A stretch of 39,649 nucleotides of DNA from Sphingobium sp. (lineage in GTDB: Bacteria > Pseudomonadota > Alphaproteobacteria > Sphingomonadales > Sphingomonadaceae), in the NCBI GenBank assembly GCA_003248935.1, contig QFQF01000020.1:1-39649 (forward strand), written 5' to 3'. Under the pieces are notes generated by a model. That model searched no databases. It had not been told where the DNA came from and saw nothing but the letters and a program-made list of their open reading frames with translations. The translations under genes and the position numbers were made by a program. Below, one piece after another: positions 33,833 through 39,649 of the stretch; position 1 is the stretch's first letter; every line of letters begins with the position of its first letter.

Positions 33833-34672
33833 CTAACCGGTGCTCAATAGCGCTGTCTGCCCTGGTCGGATTGTAAGCGTGATACGACCATCGCGCCGCG
33901 TAGTGAAAACCCGCCGCTGCTGACCGCAGTAATCAATTCCCTGGGCGTGACGTCGATAATCAGCAATTGTCTCTTGGGTGGCATATTGGATGCCACCGTC
34001 CGAGATGACGACAATCTCTGGTGACAGTCCCGTCCAATCGAAAAGTTCACGGCAATAGCCGTTGCGCCGGCCATGGTGGGAAGCAACGAACACCGTGATG
34101 CCTCTCCGCATTTCGGCGATGAAGTCCCGACGCTGGAGCAGGCGGTCCCATCCGGCCACCTCCATGTCCCCGGCGAACAAAATTGAGAACGCCGGCAGGT
34201 GCCCGGCAGCAGGCCAACGCATCACCATGACCAGGCTGAGATTGTTCTCATCAACGAAGTCGCCGGGATAGTCATTATAGAAGCATCGATATGTCATCCC
34301 GTCATAGTCGGGCCATCGAGTGACGCTTGAGCCGAAGTCGCAAGTCATGTCGGCGAGCGCCTGAATGCCCGCACCCATGCCGCCGCTCGATTTGAGGTCA
34401 TAGAGGTCGTTTCCAAGAACCGTCGGATTTCGCGTGAGGATACCGATCGACACCGCGCGGCGGACATTCACCAGATCGCTGGCATGATCCTCATCATAGT
34501 TGGTTATGGCCAGTTCATCGAGATGCCCGATGTTTCTTGCTCTCAGCATCCTGGAAGGACGCCATCCGGTGCTGCTATTGTGGCCGCAATCGACCAGCAT
34601 GTGGGCACCCGAATCGCTGGACAGGAGCGAGCACTGGCCATGCTCGACGTCGAATATCTCAAGCGTCGCCAT
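33833..34672 (-). CDS. Metallo-beta-lactamase-fold hydrolase, ComEC/Rec2-like
   Basis: A 279-residue MBL-fold protein. The strand-turn Asp28 (MLVDCG), the metal motif NYDEDH (58-63), LFAGDME with Asp169 and ASHHGRRNG (His199-His200) resemble the hydrolase domain of ComEC and related proteins. The first histidine of the HxHxDH motif is replaced by Asn58, with Asp62 and His63 kept. I start at the ATG at 34672, which overlaps the patatin stop by 14 bp; the longer frame begins inside patatin. It is the last gene of the E1-JAB/patatin/MBL operon. It is not a beta-lactamase or lactonase by motif. Its substrate, nucleic acid, nucleotide or lipid, is unknown. Confidence 0.85.
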   Translation of the reverse strand: MATLEIFDVEHGQCSLLSSDSGAHMLVDCGHNSSTGWRPSRMLRARNIGHLDELAITNYDEDHASDLVNVRRAVSIGILTRNPTVLGNDLYDLKSSGGMGAGIQALADMTCDFGSSVTRWPDYDGMTYRCFYNDYPGDFVDENNLSLVMVMRWPAAGHLPAFSILFAGDMEVAGWDRLLQRRDFIAEMRRGITVFVASHHGRRNGYCRELFDWTGLSPEIVVISDGGIQYATQETIADYRRHAQGIDYCGQQRRVFTTRRDGRITLTIRPGQTALLSTG

Positions 34673-35900
34673 GCCCCGGACTCTTCTCGGATGGCCTGCT
34701 TTTGTTGTCGCTGTCGAGTTTGGCCGTGAAGCTCGACCAATGCTCGGCCAATAACGCATGAGTGACCTGCTCGCCGCGTTTTACCAGCCTCTCGATCCAA
34801 TCGTCCGGCATGGCGGAAAAATCGGTCGGATAGCCGGCGACCTCGTCGGCGCTGATCATATCGTCTGGAGGGTAGGCAAGCCGTTCGTCCTTTTGGCCCA
34901 AATATGGGTGCAGGAAGTCGTCGATCGCTCCCATAGCCTTGAGATCAAACAGGCGCTTAATGGCGAAATTCTGCGCGCGCGCAAAAATGCTCTCGAAAAC
35001 GGCAGTGAGGCGGGCAGCGGCCAGGGACGGAGCTGGCGCAGCTTCGAGCCCATAGCCAGCCCGACAGGCGATGATGCGGGAATATTGGCTGACATGATAG
35101 CTGATCGAAGCGTCACGATCGGGCCAAAGCGGAGCCAGGCCGAGATTGTCGTAGACGCCGCCATCGGTGAGGATCACGCGCCTCTTCGAAACTACGCCGT
35201 CCTTTGACGTAAAACTGATCCGGTGATCGATCGCGGGAAGTGCAAGAGGATAGGCTGCGGAAGCCGATACGGCAGCGGCAATCTCAATGTCGTCCGGAGA
35301 CGCCAAGCCGAACCGCCATGAAGCAACCTGATCGGCGGAAAAATAGAACGCTGACTTCGTCTGCAATTCGCAGGCGACGATTATGAGCTTTGGACGGTCA
35401 GAACGTAGGGCGGAAAGCGGCTTCCCTGCAAATATCGAACTGAACACTTTTCTCAAAATCGTCGTTCTGCTGGCGCGCCTGAGGATCAACGATTGTTTCA
35501 GCCAGCCGATCCGGGTCCTGGCTCTGATGTGTAAGAGCGCCAAAAGCTGGTTGACCAAGAATGCGGTCAAGCGGTCGCCTGCAATCACCAAGAAATAGAA
35601 GAGTGCCTTGGCGCCCTCGGCAGAATTGAGCATCTTCCAGATGGTCGGCCGAACGAATCCTCGCCTAAGAAGTGCGCGCACTTTGGCCTCGAATGCACCA
35701 AAATCGCCGGGCGTATGGCAATAGAGAGCTGCAAGTACGCTGCCGCCCGATACCGAAGAGATAACGGTGATCCTATCGAGCAGACCGGCATTGCGAAGCG
35801 CGCGCAGGCATCCGAGATGAAAAGCCATGGCGCGCGAGCCCCCGCCGGACAAGGCCAGGGCAATCCCGGTTCCAGCGCCCGTTGAGTCGCCGTCAGCCAT
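34659..35900 (-). CDS. Patatin-like phospholipase
   Basis: A 413-residue patatin-fold lipid hydrolase. The oxyanion loop reads LSGGGSRAMAFH (about 18-28), the nucleophile is Ser51 in SVSGGS (a GxSxG variant), and the catalytic Asp246 lies in TDGGVYDNLG. A hydrophobic stretch at about 100-125 may dock on membranes. The ATG at 35900 overlaps the E1-JAB stop codon by 8 bp and has GGAG upstream. Patatin phospholipases serve as membrane-destroying effectors in several phage-defence systems. Linkage to an E1-JAB protein suggests an effector controlled by ubiquitin-like modification, but no direct evidence for defence is in the sequence. Confidence 0.9.
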   Translation of the reverse strand: MADGDSTGAGTGIALALSGGGSRAMAFHLGCLRALRNAGLLDRITVISSVSGGSVLAALYCHTPGDFGAFEAKVRALLRRGFVRPTIWKMLNSAEGAKALFYFLVIAGDRLTAFLVNQLLALLHIRARTRIGWLKQSLILRRASRTTILRKVFSSIFAGKPLSALRSDRPKLIIVACELQTKSAFYFSADQVASWRFGLASPDDIEIAAAVSASAAYPLALPAIDHRISFTSKDGVVSKRRVILTDGGVYDNLGLAPLWPDRDASISYHVSQYSRIIACRAGYGLEAAPAPSLAAARLTAVFESIFARAQNFAIKRLFDLKAMGAIDDFLHPYLGQKDERLAYPPDDMISADEVAGYPTDFSAMPDDWIERLVKRGEQVTHALLAEHWSSFTAKLDSDNKSRPSEKSPGHGDA

Positions 35901-37587
35901 GCGGCATCGCTCCTTCACCGATGCGCCACGAATGCCAGCCTGCCCGGATCCAGGTCTCATGCGCGCCGCAAATCGCCATCACATAGGGAGCACCGGTCGG
36001 ATCGAGATGCATCTCCAGATGCTTGAAGACCTCCTCATCGTCATCGCTTGGCCCGACCTTGGCTCCGTCGGGGTGACTGTGCCACTCCCCTACATAGACG
36101 ATTGAGCCGACTGATCGCGCCTCGATCCCTTCAACAAGCGGCTTCAGGTGTTTGGCGCCGCGGATGAAATAGGTCGGCGATTGCCGACTGTCCGGCGGGG
36201 CTGGAAGCGCCGCCACGACGTGAAGCACCCGCCGTGAAAGGTCGAAGCTGCCAAGCAGCACGCCACCTGTCTCGTTTGGCGCACGCTGCTCTCGCAGACG
36301 CCGCATTGTGCCAATAACTGCCTCTGAAACGGTGATCCTAAAATCGTCGAACTCATGCCGCCGAACCGGCTCGAGATTGAGTTCCATCGGCATGACACCC
36401 CCCGACCGGGGGTTCAGGCGCCAAATCAATGCGACCGCTTGTTCTTCTTCCACTAGCGAAAGCAGGCTTCCCGCAGCAATGCCGCTCAGGGTCTGGACCT
36501 GCCAGGGGGGCAATGACCGGGTCAAATCCTGGCAAGCATTTGCATAGCGGATCAGATCGGTGCGTGCGGACGCGAGATGGTCAGCTAGAAGCGGATCGGT
36601 TCCAGCGCAGAGGAAGTAACATGCCTCAATTTCGTCGAGACGAAGGGTACGTGCCTTGTCTTCCGCGAGAACCACCAGGTCTTGCCCATCTGGACCGAAG
36701 AAGAAACTTGCCGCCCGTGCGATTTCGGCGTTGTCGGATAACGCGCCCAGAACGGAAGGAGACGCACTGAAATCGACGGTGAGATCGGCGGCGCCGACGG
36801 CTTCGCGCACTGCCTCAGCAGCGGCCCCGGGAGCCAAGAAGTTCGCCCGAATATGCCTGTCTCCGCCTTCGGCAAGGCAGGTGTCGAGCAGTAGAGCCGT
36901 TGTTTCCGCCTTAGGGAAGCCCGTCATGGCATCGGGGTGAATCTGCCGGACCAGATTGTGGGGCAGATTGATATCGTTGTCGATCACGGTCCATTTCCCA
37001 ATGCCCGCACGCTTCGTGTTGAGCATCACGTTGGAGCCTATTGCACCGGCACCAATCCCGACGAGGGAGGCGTCCCGATCGGCCGGGTTGCCGGCGTACA
37101 AGCGAGCCGTCGCTTGGTCCAAGCGTTGGACGACACGCCAGCCATAGAGGGCAATCTCAGTGATATTCTCGACCGGAGCCTTGGTCAGTAGACGCCCGAA
37201 GCGGCCCGTATCCGGATCCCGTTCGACAAGACCGAGCCGCTGAGCCAGCGATTCGATCTTTTCGGTAGGGCTGAAGGCCCAATGTTCCCACGCCTCGATC
37301 GCGCCTTCCGCAGTCCTGCGTTTCGGGATCGAAATCAGCAGCAAGATCACGCGGTCGCCCTGAGAGAGCTGTTCAAGCAGCCACGCCTCCAACGTCCCGA
37401 GTAGGTCGCGCGCCATTTCCCCGACAAGATCATGTAACGCCTGCAGATCGCGGGGCCGGTGATGTAGAGCGCCGTGAACCTGCGGCTCTACTTCGAGTGT
37501 GAAAATGGCGAATGGAATCGGTCGACCACCGTTTTTTCGCGGACGGGCATCGAGAACTGCCGTGAGCCGGTCCTCATCATCCTCCAC
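35893..37587 (-). CDS. ThiF/E1-like adenylyltransferase fused to a JAB/MPN metalloprotease, N-terminus lost
   Basis: At least 564 residues. Residues 1-165 are a region of the kind that joins E2 and E1 domains. Residues about 172-420 form an E1/ThiF domain with GIGAGAIG (177-184), DND (203-205) and NLVRQ (Asn211, Arg214) for ATP binding. Cys323, Cys327 and Cys352 are candidate thioester sites. The C-terminal JAB domain (about 425-555) has Glu439 and HSHP-x7-S-x2-D (His503, His505, Ser514, Asp517), a complete JAMM motif. Together these adenylate and release ubiquitin-like tags. The only start is a GTG at 37587, with no clear ribosome binding site, and the frame runs on upstream into S24 peptidase sequence. 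An N-terminal E2 domain has probably been deleted. Confidence 0.88.
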   Translation of the reverse strand: MEDDEDRLTAVLDARPRKNGGRPIPFAIFTLEVEPQVHGALHHRPRDLQALHDLVGEMARDLLGTLEAWLLEQLSQGDRVILLLISIPKRRTAEGAIEAWEHWAFSPTEKIESLAQRLGLVERDPDTGRFGRLLTKAPVENITEIALYGWRVVQRLDQATARLYAGNPADRDASLVGIGAGAIGSNVMLNTKRAGIGKWTVIDNDINLPHNLVRQIHPDAMTGFPKAETTALLLDTCLAEGGDRHIRANFLAPGAAAEAVREAVGAADLTVDFSASPSVLGALSDNAEIARAASFFFGPDGQDLVVLAEDKARTLRLDEIEACYFLCAGTDPLLADHLASARTDLIRYANACQDLTRSLPPWQVQTLSGIAAGSLLSLVEEEQAVALIWRLNPRSGGVMPMELNLEPVRRHEFDDFRITVSEAVIGTMRRLREQRAPNETGGVLLGSFDLSRRVLHVVAALPAPPDSRQSPTYFIRGAKHLKPLVEGIEARSVGSIVYVGEWHSHPDGAKVGPSDDDEEVFKHLEMHLDPTGAPYVMAICGAHETWIRAGWHSWRIGEGAMPHG

Positions 37588-37637
37588 GACGACGCCGTGC
37601 CATTCCGCCGGCGGAGGGCCTGGCGGGGCACGGCGCT
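37588..37637. other. Head-to-head recombination junction between two truncated genes
   Basis: Both flanking genes run into this stretch without their own 5' ends. Rightwards, the S24 peptidase frame stays open back to 37566 and its S24-like character (a GLAGHGALAE segment) continues to about 37605. Leftwards, the E1-JAB frame is open up to 37731, with gene-like residues (WHGVVVEDDEDR) to about 37605. No promoter-like spacer lies between. A deletion or illegitimate recombination near 37600-37615 explains this better than two normal divergent genes. Confidence 0.55.
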
Positions 37638-38003
37638 TTGGCCGAGATGGAATCCAAATGCGCCCAGTTCGGGTTCGATGAGAAGTGGCTGCGCCGCCTG
37701 ACCGCGAGCAAGGCGACGAGCCTATCGATCATCGCCGTGCACGGGGATTCGATGGAGCCGACGTTGCATGACGGCGATGAAGTCATGGTTGACCTGAATG
37801 ATGGACAGTCGCGACTGCGCGACGGGATCTATGTGCTGCGCATGGATGACATGCTCAGCGTCAAGCGGGTCGCTATCGAACCGCAAGGCAAGCGGGTCTC
37901 GGTGCTCAGCGACAATCCGGCCTATCCAAGTTGGCGCGGCCTGGAGAAGCGGACGATCAATATCGTCGGCCGCGTGCTTTGGTTCGGCCGCGCGCTGCGC
38001 TAG
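37638..38003 (+). CDS. S24-family (LexA/CI-type) peptidase, N-terminally truncated
   Basis: A 121-residue C-terminal peptidase domain. The catalytic Ser38 (HGDSMEPTLHDGDEV) and Lys76 (LSVKRVAI) are both present, followed by VSVLSDNPAYPSW. Family members that repress transcription carry about 80-100 further N-terminal residues with a helix-turn-helix. These are absent, and the start is a TTG with no obvious ribosome binding site. The frame extends to 37566 without a better start. It probably once was a self-cleaving repressor; as it stands it lacks DNA binding. It is followed at 11 bp by the thermonuclease-like gene. Confidence 0.8.
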   Translation: MAEMESKCAQFGFDEKWLRRLTASKATSLSIIAVHGDSMEPTLHDGDEVMVDLNDGQSRLRDGIYVLRMDDMLSVKRVAIEPQGKRVSVLSDNPAYPSWRGLEKRTINIVGRVLWFGRALR

Positions 38004-38014
38004 GTAGCGAACCC

Positions 38015-38440
38015 ATGCTTGCGCTTCTTGCTGCCTCGATCGTCGCTGCCGGCCAGACCTTTACCTGCACGCCCACGCATGTCTGGGATGGCGACGGGCC
38101 CATATGGTGCGCCGAAGGCGCTCATGTTCGCATCGCCGGGATCGCCGCGCGCGAAATGGACGGAACATGCCGAACCAACCAGCCCTGCCCCGACGCGTCG
38201 GCTATCGAAGCGCGCGACGCGCTCGTCGATCTTCTTGGCGGCCCTCGAGGGACCATCTCGACAGGGCACGTCGTGGTTCGTGGACCGAGATTGACGTGCC
38301 GGTCGGAAGGTTCGGCAGGCGGCAACCGGACGGCTGCCTGGTGCCGATTGCCGAGCGGAGCCGATCTCTCCTGCGCTATGATCCAGACACGCACAGTGCT
38401 GCGTTGGGATCGCTATTGGAAAGGGCCTGCATGCCGCTAA
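38015..38440 (+). CDS. Secreted thermonuclease (SNase)-like protein
   Basis: A 141-residue protein with a short signal-like start (MLALLAASIVAAGQ) followed by an SNase-fold core: TPTHVWDGDGPIWC for the metal-binding aspartates and VRIAGIAARE for the catalytic region, with six or more cysteines that could form disulfides. The usual SNase pattern is only partly kept, so nuclease activity is uncertain. The ATG at 38015 excludes an upstream extension that overlaps the S24 gene. Its stop overlaps the next gene by 10 bp. The S24/SNase/DUF5818/DUF6961 order looks like one transcript. Confidence 0.75.
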   Translation: MLALLAASIVAAGQTFTCTPTHVWDGDGPIWCAEGAHVRIAGIAAREMDGTCRTNQPCPDASAIEARDALVDLLGGPRGTISTGHVVVRGPRLTCRSEGSAGGNRTAAWCRLPSGADLSCAMIQTRTVLRWDRYWKGPACR

Positions 38441-38739
38441 GCCCGGAAGTCTATCTGACAGGCCGTCTTGCCGAAGGCCCCTTCGGACTTGAACTGCATT
38501 CGGGAGGCGGTGTGTGGGAACTCGACACCGGGCGTAGAGCACGCCGGTTGCTCGGACGCGAAGTGGAAGTCTGCGGACGCCGCGCCGGGTTCAACGAACT
38601 CATCTGCGATCAGATCTGGCCAGCAGGGCAACCCCGCCCTCCTCGCTCCAAATTCAATATTGAACTTCTCTTGGCAGGCGTTGTCGTGGGCTACGGTCTG
38701 ATCGCGTTCTTCCTCGGCCTTGTTGGACGTCTCGGCTGA
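38431..38739 (+). CDS. DUF5818-like small membrane-anchored protein
   Basis: A 102-residue protein. The first ~65 residues form a small beta domain (YLTGRLAEGPFGLELHSGGG, LLGREVEVCGRRAGF) that I associate with DUF5818. A C-terminal transmembrane helix (about 75-97, LLLAGVVVGYGLIAFFLGLV) follows a PPRSKFN linker. The ATG at 38431 overlaps the thermonuclease gene by 10 bp; the longer frame to 38104 is arginine-rich and antisense-like. Function unknown. Its stop overlaps the next start (TGATG). Confidence 0.7.
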   Translation: MPLSPEVYLTGRLAEGPFGLELHSGGGVWELDTGRRARRLLGREVEVCGRRAGFNELICDQIWPAGQPRPPRSKFNIELLLAGVVVGYGLIAFFLGLVGRLG

Positions 38740-38936
38740 TGCTGAGCGATTGGGAACTCTGGGCCTGTGCCAACCAGGTCCTGAAGACCCATGGTGAGGA
38801 TGCACCCCTTCATGTCGCCGAGCAGATCGGCGCGCTCGCTCTGGCACGGGACGAGGCGGGTATCGCCACCTGGAAAGCCATTGCCAAACGCGTGGCGGAG
38901 CTGATGGGCAAGGAAGGCCCGACCCAGCTTCAATAA
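38739..38936 (+). CDS. Small DUF6961-like protein
   Basis: A 65-residue soluble, helical protein starting on the overlapping stop of the previous gene. The pattern WELWACANQVLKTHGEDAP, then AEQIGALALARDEAG and WKAIAKRV, matches a small protein family I associate with sphingomonad mobile elements (DUF6961). Function unknown; it is the last gene of this plus-strand run. Confidence 0.75.
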   Translation: MLSDWELWACANQVLKTHGEDAPLHVAEQIGALALARDEAGIATWKAIAKRVAELMGKEGPTQLQ

Positions 38937-38969
38937 GCCAAAACGGCCTCAGCCAAGTGACAACAACGG

Positions 38970-39245
38970 TTAGCCTATCGGCGATAGATCGCCCGGAAAG
39001 AGAGTGGGCTGAGAGCTCCCGCACGCATTCCCCTCTCCTTCGATCTCCAAACCCTGCATGCGTTCGACCAGGTGGCGCGCAAGATCGACACGAGCATTGC
39101 GCTGGGTTCGCGGGTCGTCAGCACCGAGCCCGACAAGCGTTGCTTCGGACGCAACCGCAAGCGCGACCTCGATATGCGTAAACAGGATCTCATCGGCGAT
39201 TCGGGACATGGTCGCCATGAGAACAAAAACAGAACTAACAGTCAA
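38970..39245 (-). CDS. Hypothetical protein
   Basis: A 91-residue frame with amphipathic helical content (FTHIEVALAVASEATLVGLGADDP, then LARHLVERMQGLEI). It looks more protein-like than the basic plus-strand frames across the same DNA. ATG starts are possible at 39245 and at codons 10 and 13. No domain recognised. It lies 36 bp downstream of the next minus-strand frame and may be co-transcribed with it. Confidence 0.5.
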   Translation of the reverse strand: MTVSSVFVLMATMSRIADEILFTHIEVALAVASEATLVGLGADDPRTQRNARVDLARHLVERMQGLEIEGEGNACGSSQPTLFPGDLSPIG

Positions 39246-39281
39246 CCGGTGCGATATGCACCCATGCGGATAGACGCTGCA

Positions 39282-39629
39282 TCAGATCCCGATTTCGAAA
39301 GGCTTGGTGATCGAGCGATCAAGTTCAGGCGGCACGCGATCCGGTTCTTGCGAACGATCAGGCGCCTTGTCCTTCGCCAGCCCGGATGCAGCCGCATCCC
39401 GCAGCTGATTGACCGTTTCGAGCGCCGAGCGCTTCATTCCCGGATTGCGCTCAACAGCTGCTTCGAGCTTGCCCGCATTGTCGACAAACAGGGTCAGGCC
39501 GTCGCGCAGACGGGTTATCGTCACGAGGAATGACCGGTCCAATGCGATAGCTCGTGTTAGGTCCTGCCCACAGGATGTCCTTTCTGTCCTTTCAGGGCTA
39601 TCCAGAAGGACACCCTGCACAGGCCCCAC
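39282..39629 (-). CDS. Hypothetical protein, possibly continuing beyond the window
   Basis: About 115 codons with helical segments (TRAIALDRSFLVTITRLRDG, KRSALETVNQLRDAA) and a charged, proline-rich tail ending PFEIGI. The start is a GTG with no clear ribosome binding site, and the frame is open to the right edge, so the true start may lie outside or nearer the TTG/GTG codons around 39548-39525. No family recognised. Confidence 0.5.
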   Translation of the reverse strand: MGPVQGVLLDSPERTERTSCGQDLTRAIALDRSFLVTITRLRDGLTLFVDNAGKLEAAVERNPGMKRSALETVNQLRDAAASGLAKDKAPDRSQEPDRVPPELDRSITKPFEIGI

Positions 39630-39649
39630 TCTCCTTCTTCGCCGAATGG

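Noticed and set aside
33833..37587. A type II CBASS locus (CD-NTase, Cap2, Cap3, patatin CapV)
   Set aside because: E1, JAB and patatin are reminiscent of it, but no cGAS/DncV-like nucleotidyltransferase or E2 domain is visible, E1 and JAB are fused, and an MBL gene is present. I describe the parts without using the CBASS name.
38104..38430. N-terminal extension of the DUF5818-like protein
   Set aside because: The extension is arginine/serine-rich and overlaps the thermonuclease-like gene in another frame; the ATG at 38431 fits the operon overlap.
39072..39533. A 153-codon plus-strand gene at the right end
   Set aside because: It is a very basic product lying across two minus-strand frames with more natural composition, without a ribosome binding site or family resemblance.
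1..39649. CRISPR arrays, rRNA genes, riboswitches or a replication origin
   Set aside because: I saw no regularly spaced repeats, rRNA segments, known riboswitch patterns or iteron clusters while reading the window.

Overview
The window looks like accessory DNA from an alphaproteobacterium, most probably a sphingomonad (Sphingobium/Novosphingobium/Sphingopyxis type). The evidence is its GC-rich coding, a long TonB-dependent receptor inside a catabolic cluster, and a right-hand gene run (S24 peptidase, thermonuclease-like protein, DUF5818-like and DUF6961-like small proteins) that I associate with sphingomonads. Genus cannot be fixed from this sequence alone.

Region 1 (1-31.7 kb) is a large catabolic cluster. 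It opens with what looks like the end of an IS21-family element (1-96) and a LysR regulator. An aldehyde and an alcohol dehydrogenase (minus strand) are divergent from an acyl-CoA cassette on the plus strand: MaoC-type hydratase, CitE-type lyase, acyl-CoA dehydrogenase, family III CoA-transferase and BKACE-type beta-keto acid cleavage enzyme, followed by a second LysR. A minus-strand operon follows (reading leftwards: OYE, OYE, BVMO-like flavoprotein, HSL-type esterase, SDR, SDR). It is divergent from a plus-strand run: classical BVMO, HSL-type esterase, acetyl-CoA hydrolase/transferase, acetyl-CoA synthetase, MFS transporter, epoxide hydrolase, 3-oxoacid CoA-transferase A and B, TonB-dependent receptor, SDR and GST.

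Taken together this reads as uptake (receptor, MFS) and breakdown of an oxygenated, probably cyclic or terpenoid-like compound. Inferred steps are: alcohol to ketone (SDR), C=C reduction (OYE), ketone to ester or lactone (BVMO), hydrolysis (esterases), alcohol to acid (ADH/ALDH), CoA activation, dehydrogenation, hydration and carbon-carbon cleavage. Acetate and acetoacetate would be recovered by the acetyl-CoA synthetase and the 3-oxoacid CoA-transferase. The actual substrate is not known from the sequence.

Region 2 (31.8-33.4 kb) is an island boundary: an IS3 transposase remnant, a P4-type tyrosine integrase, and a 46-bp 3' fragment of a tRNA-Lys(CTT) gene that is a likely attachment-site scar. 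The geometry suggests that the catabolic cluster to the left is carried on the integrated element.

Region 3 (33.5-37.6 kb) holds a copper-binding domain remnant and a tightly overlapping minus-strand operon: ubiquitin-like E1 + JAB deubiquitinase fusion, patatin-like phospholipase, ComEC-type metallo-beta-lactamase-fold protein. This resembles bacterial ubiquitin-like conjugation/defence loci but lacks a visible E2 domain, ubiquitin-like protein or nucleotidyltransferase. The E1-JAB gene meets a 5'-truncated S24 peptidase gene head to head near 37.6 kb, so both seem to have lost their 5' ends at a recombination junction.

Region 4 (37.6-39.6 kb) continues with the S24-thermonuclease-DUF5818-DUF6961 operon and two unrecognised minus-strand small genes; the last may run off the window.
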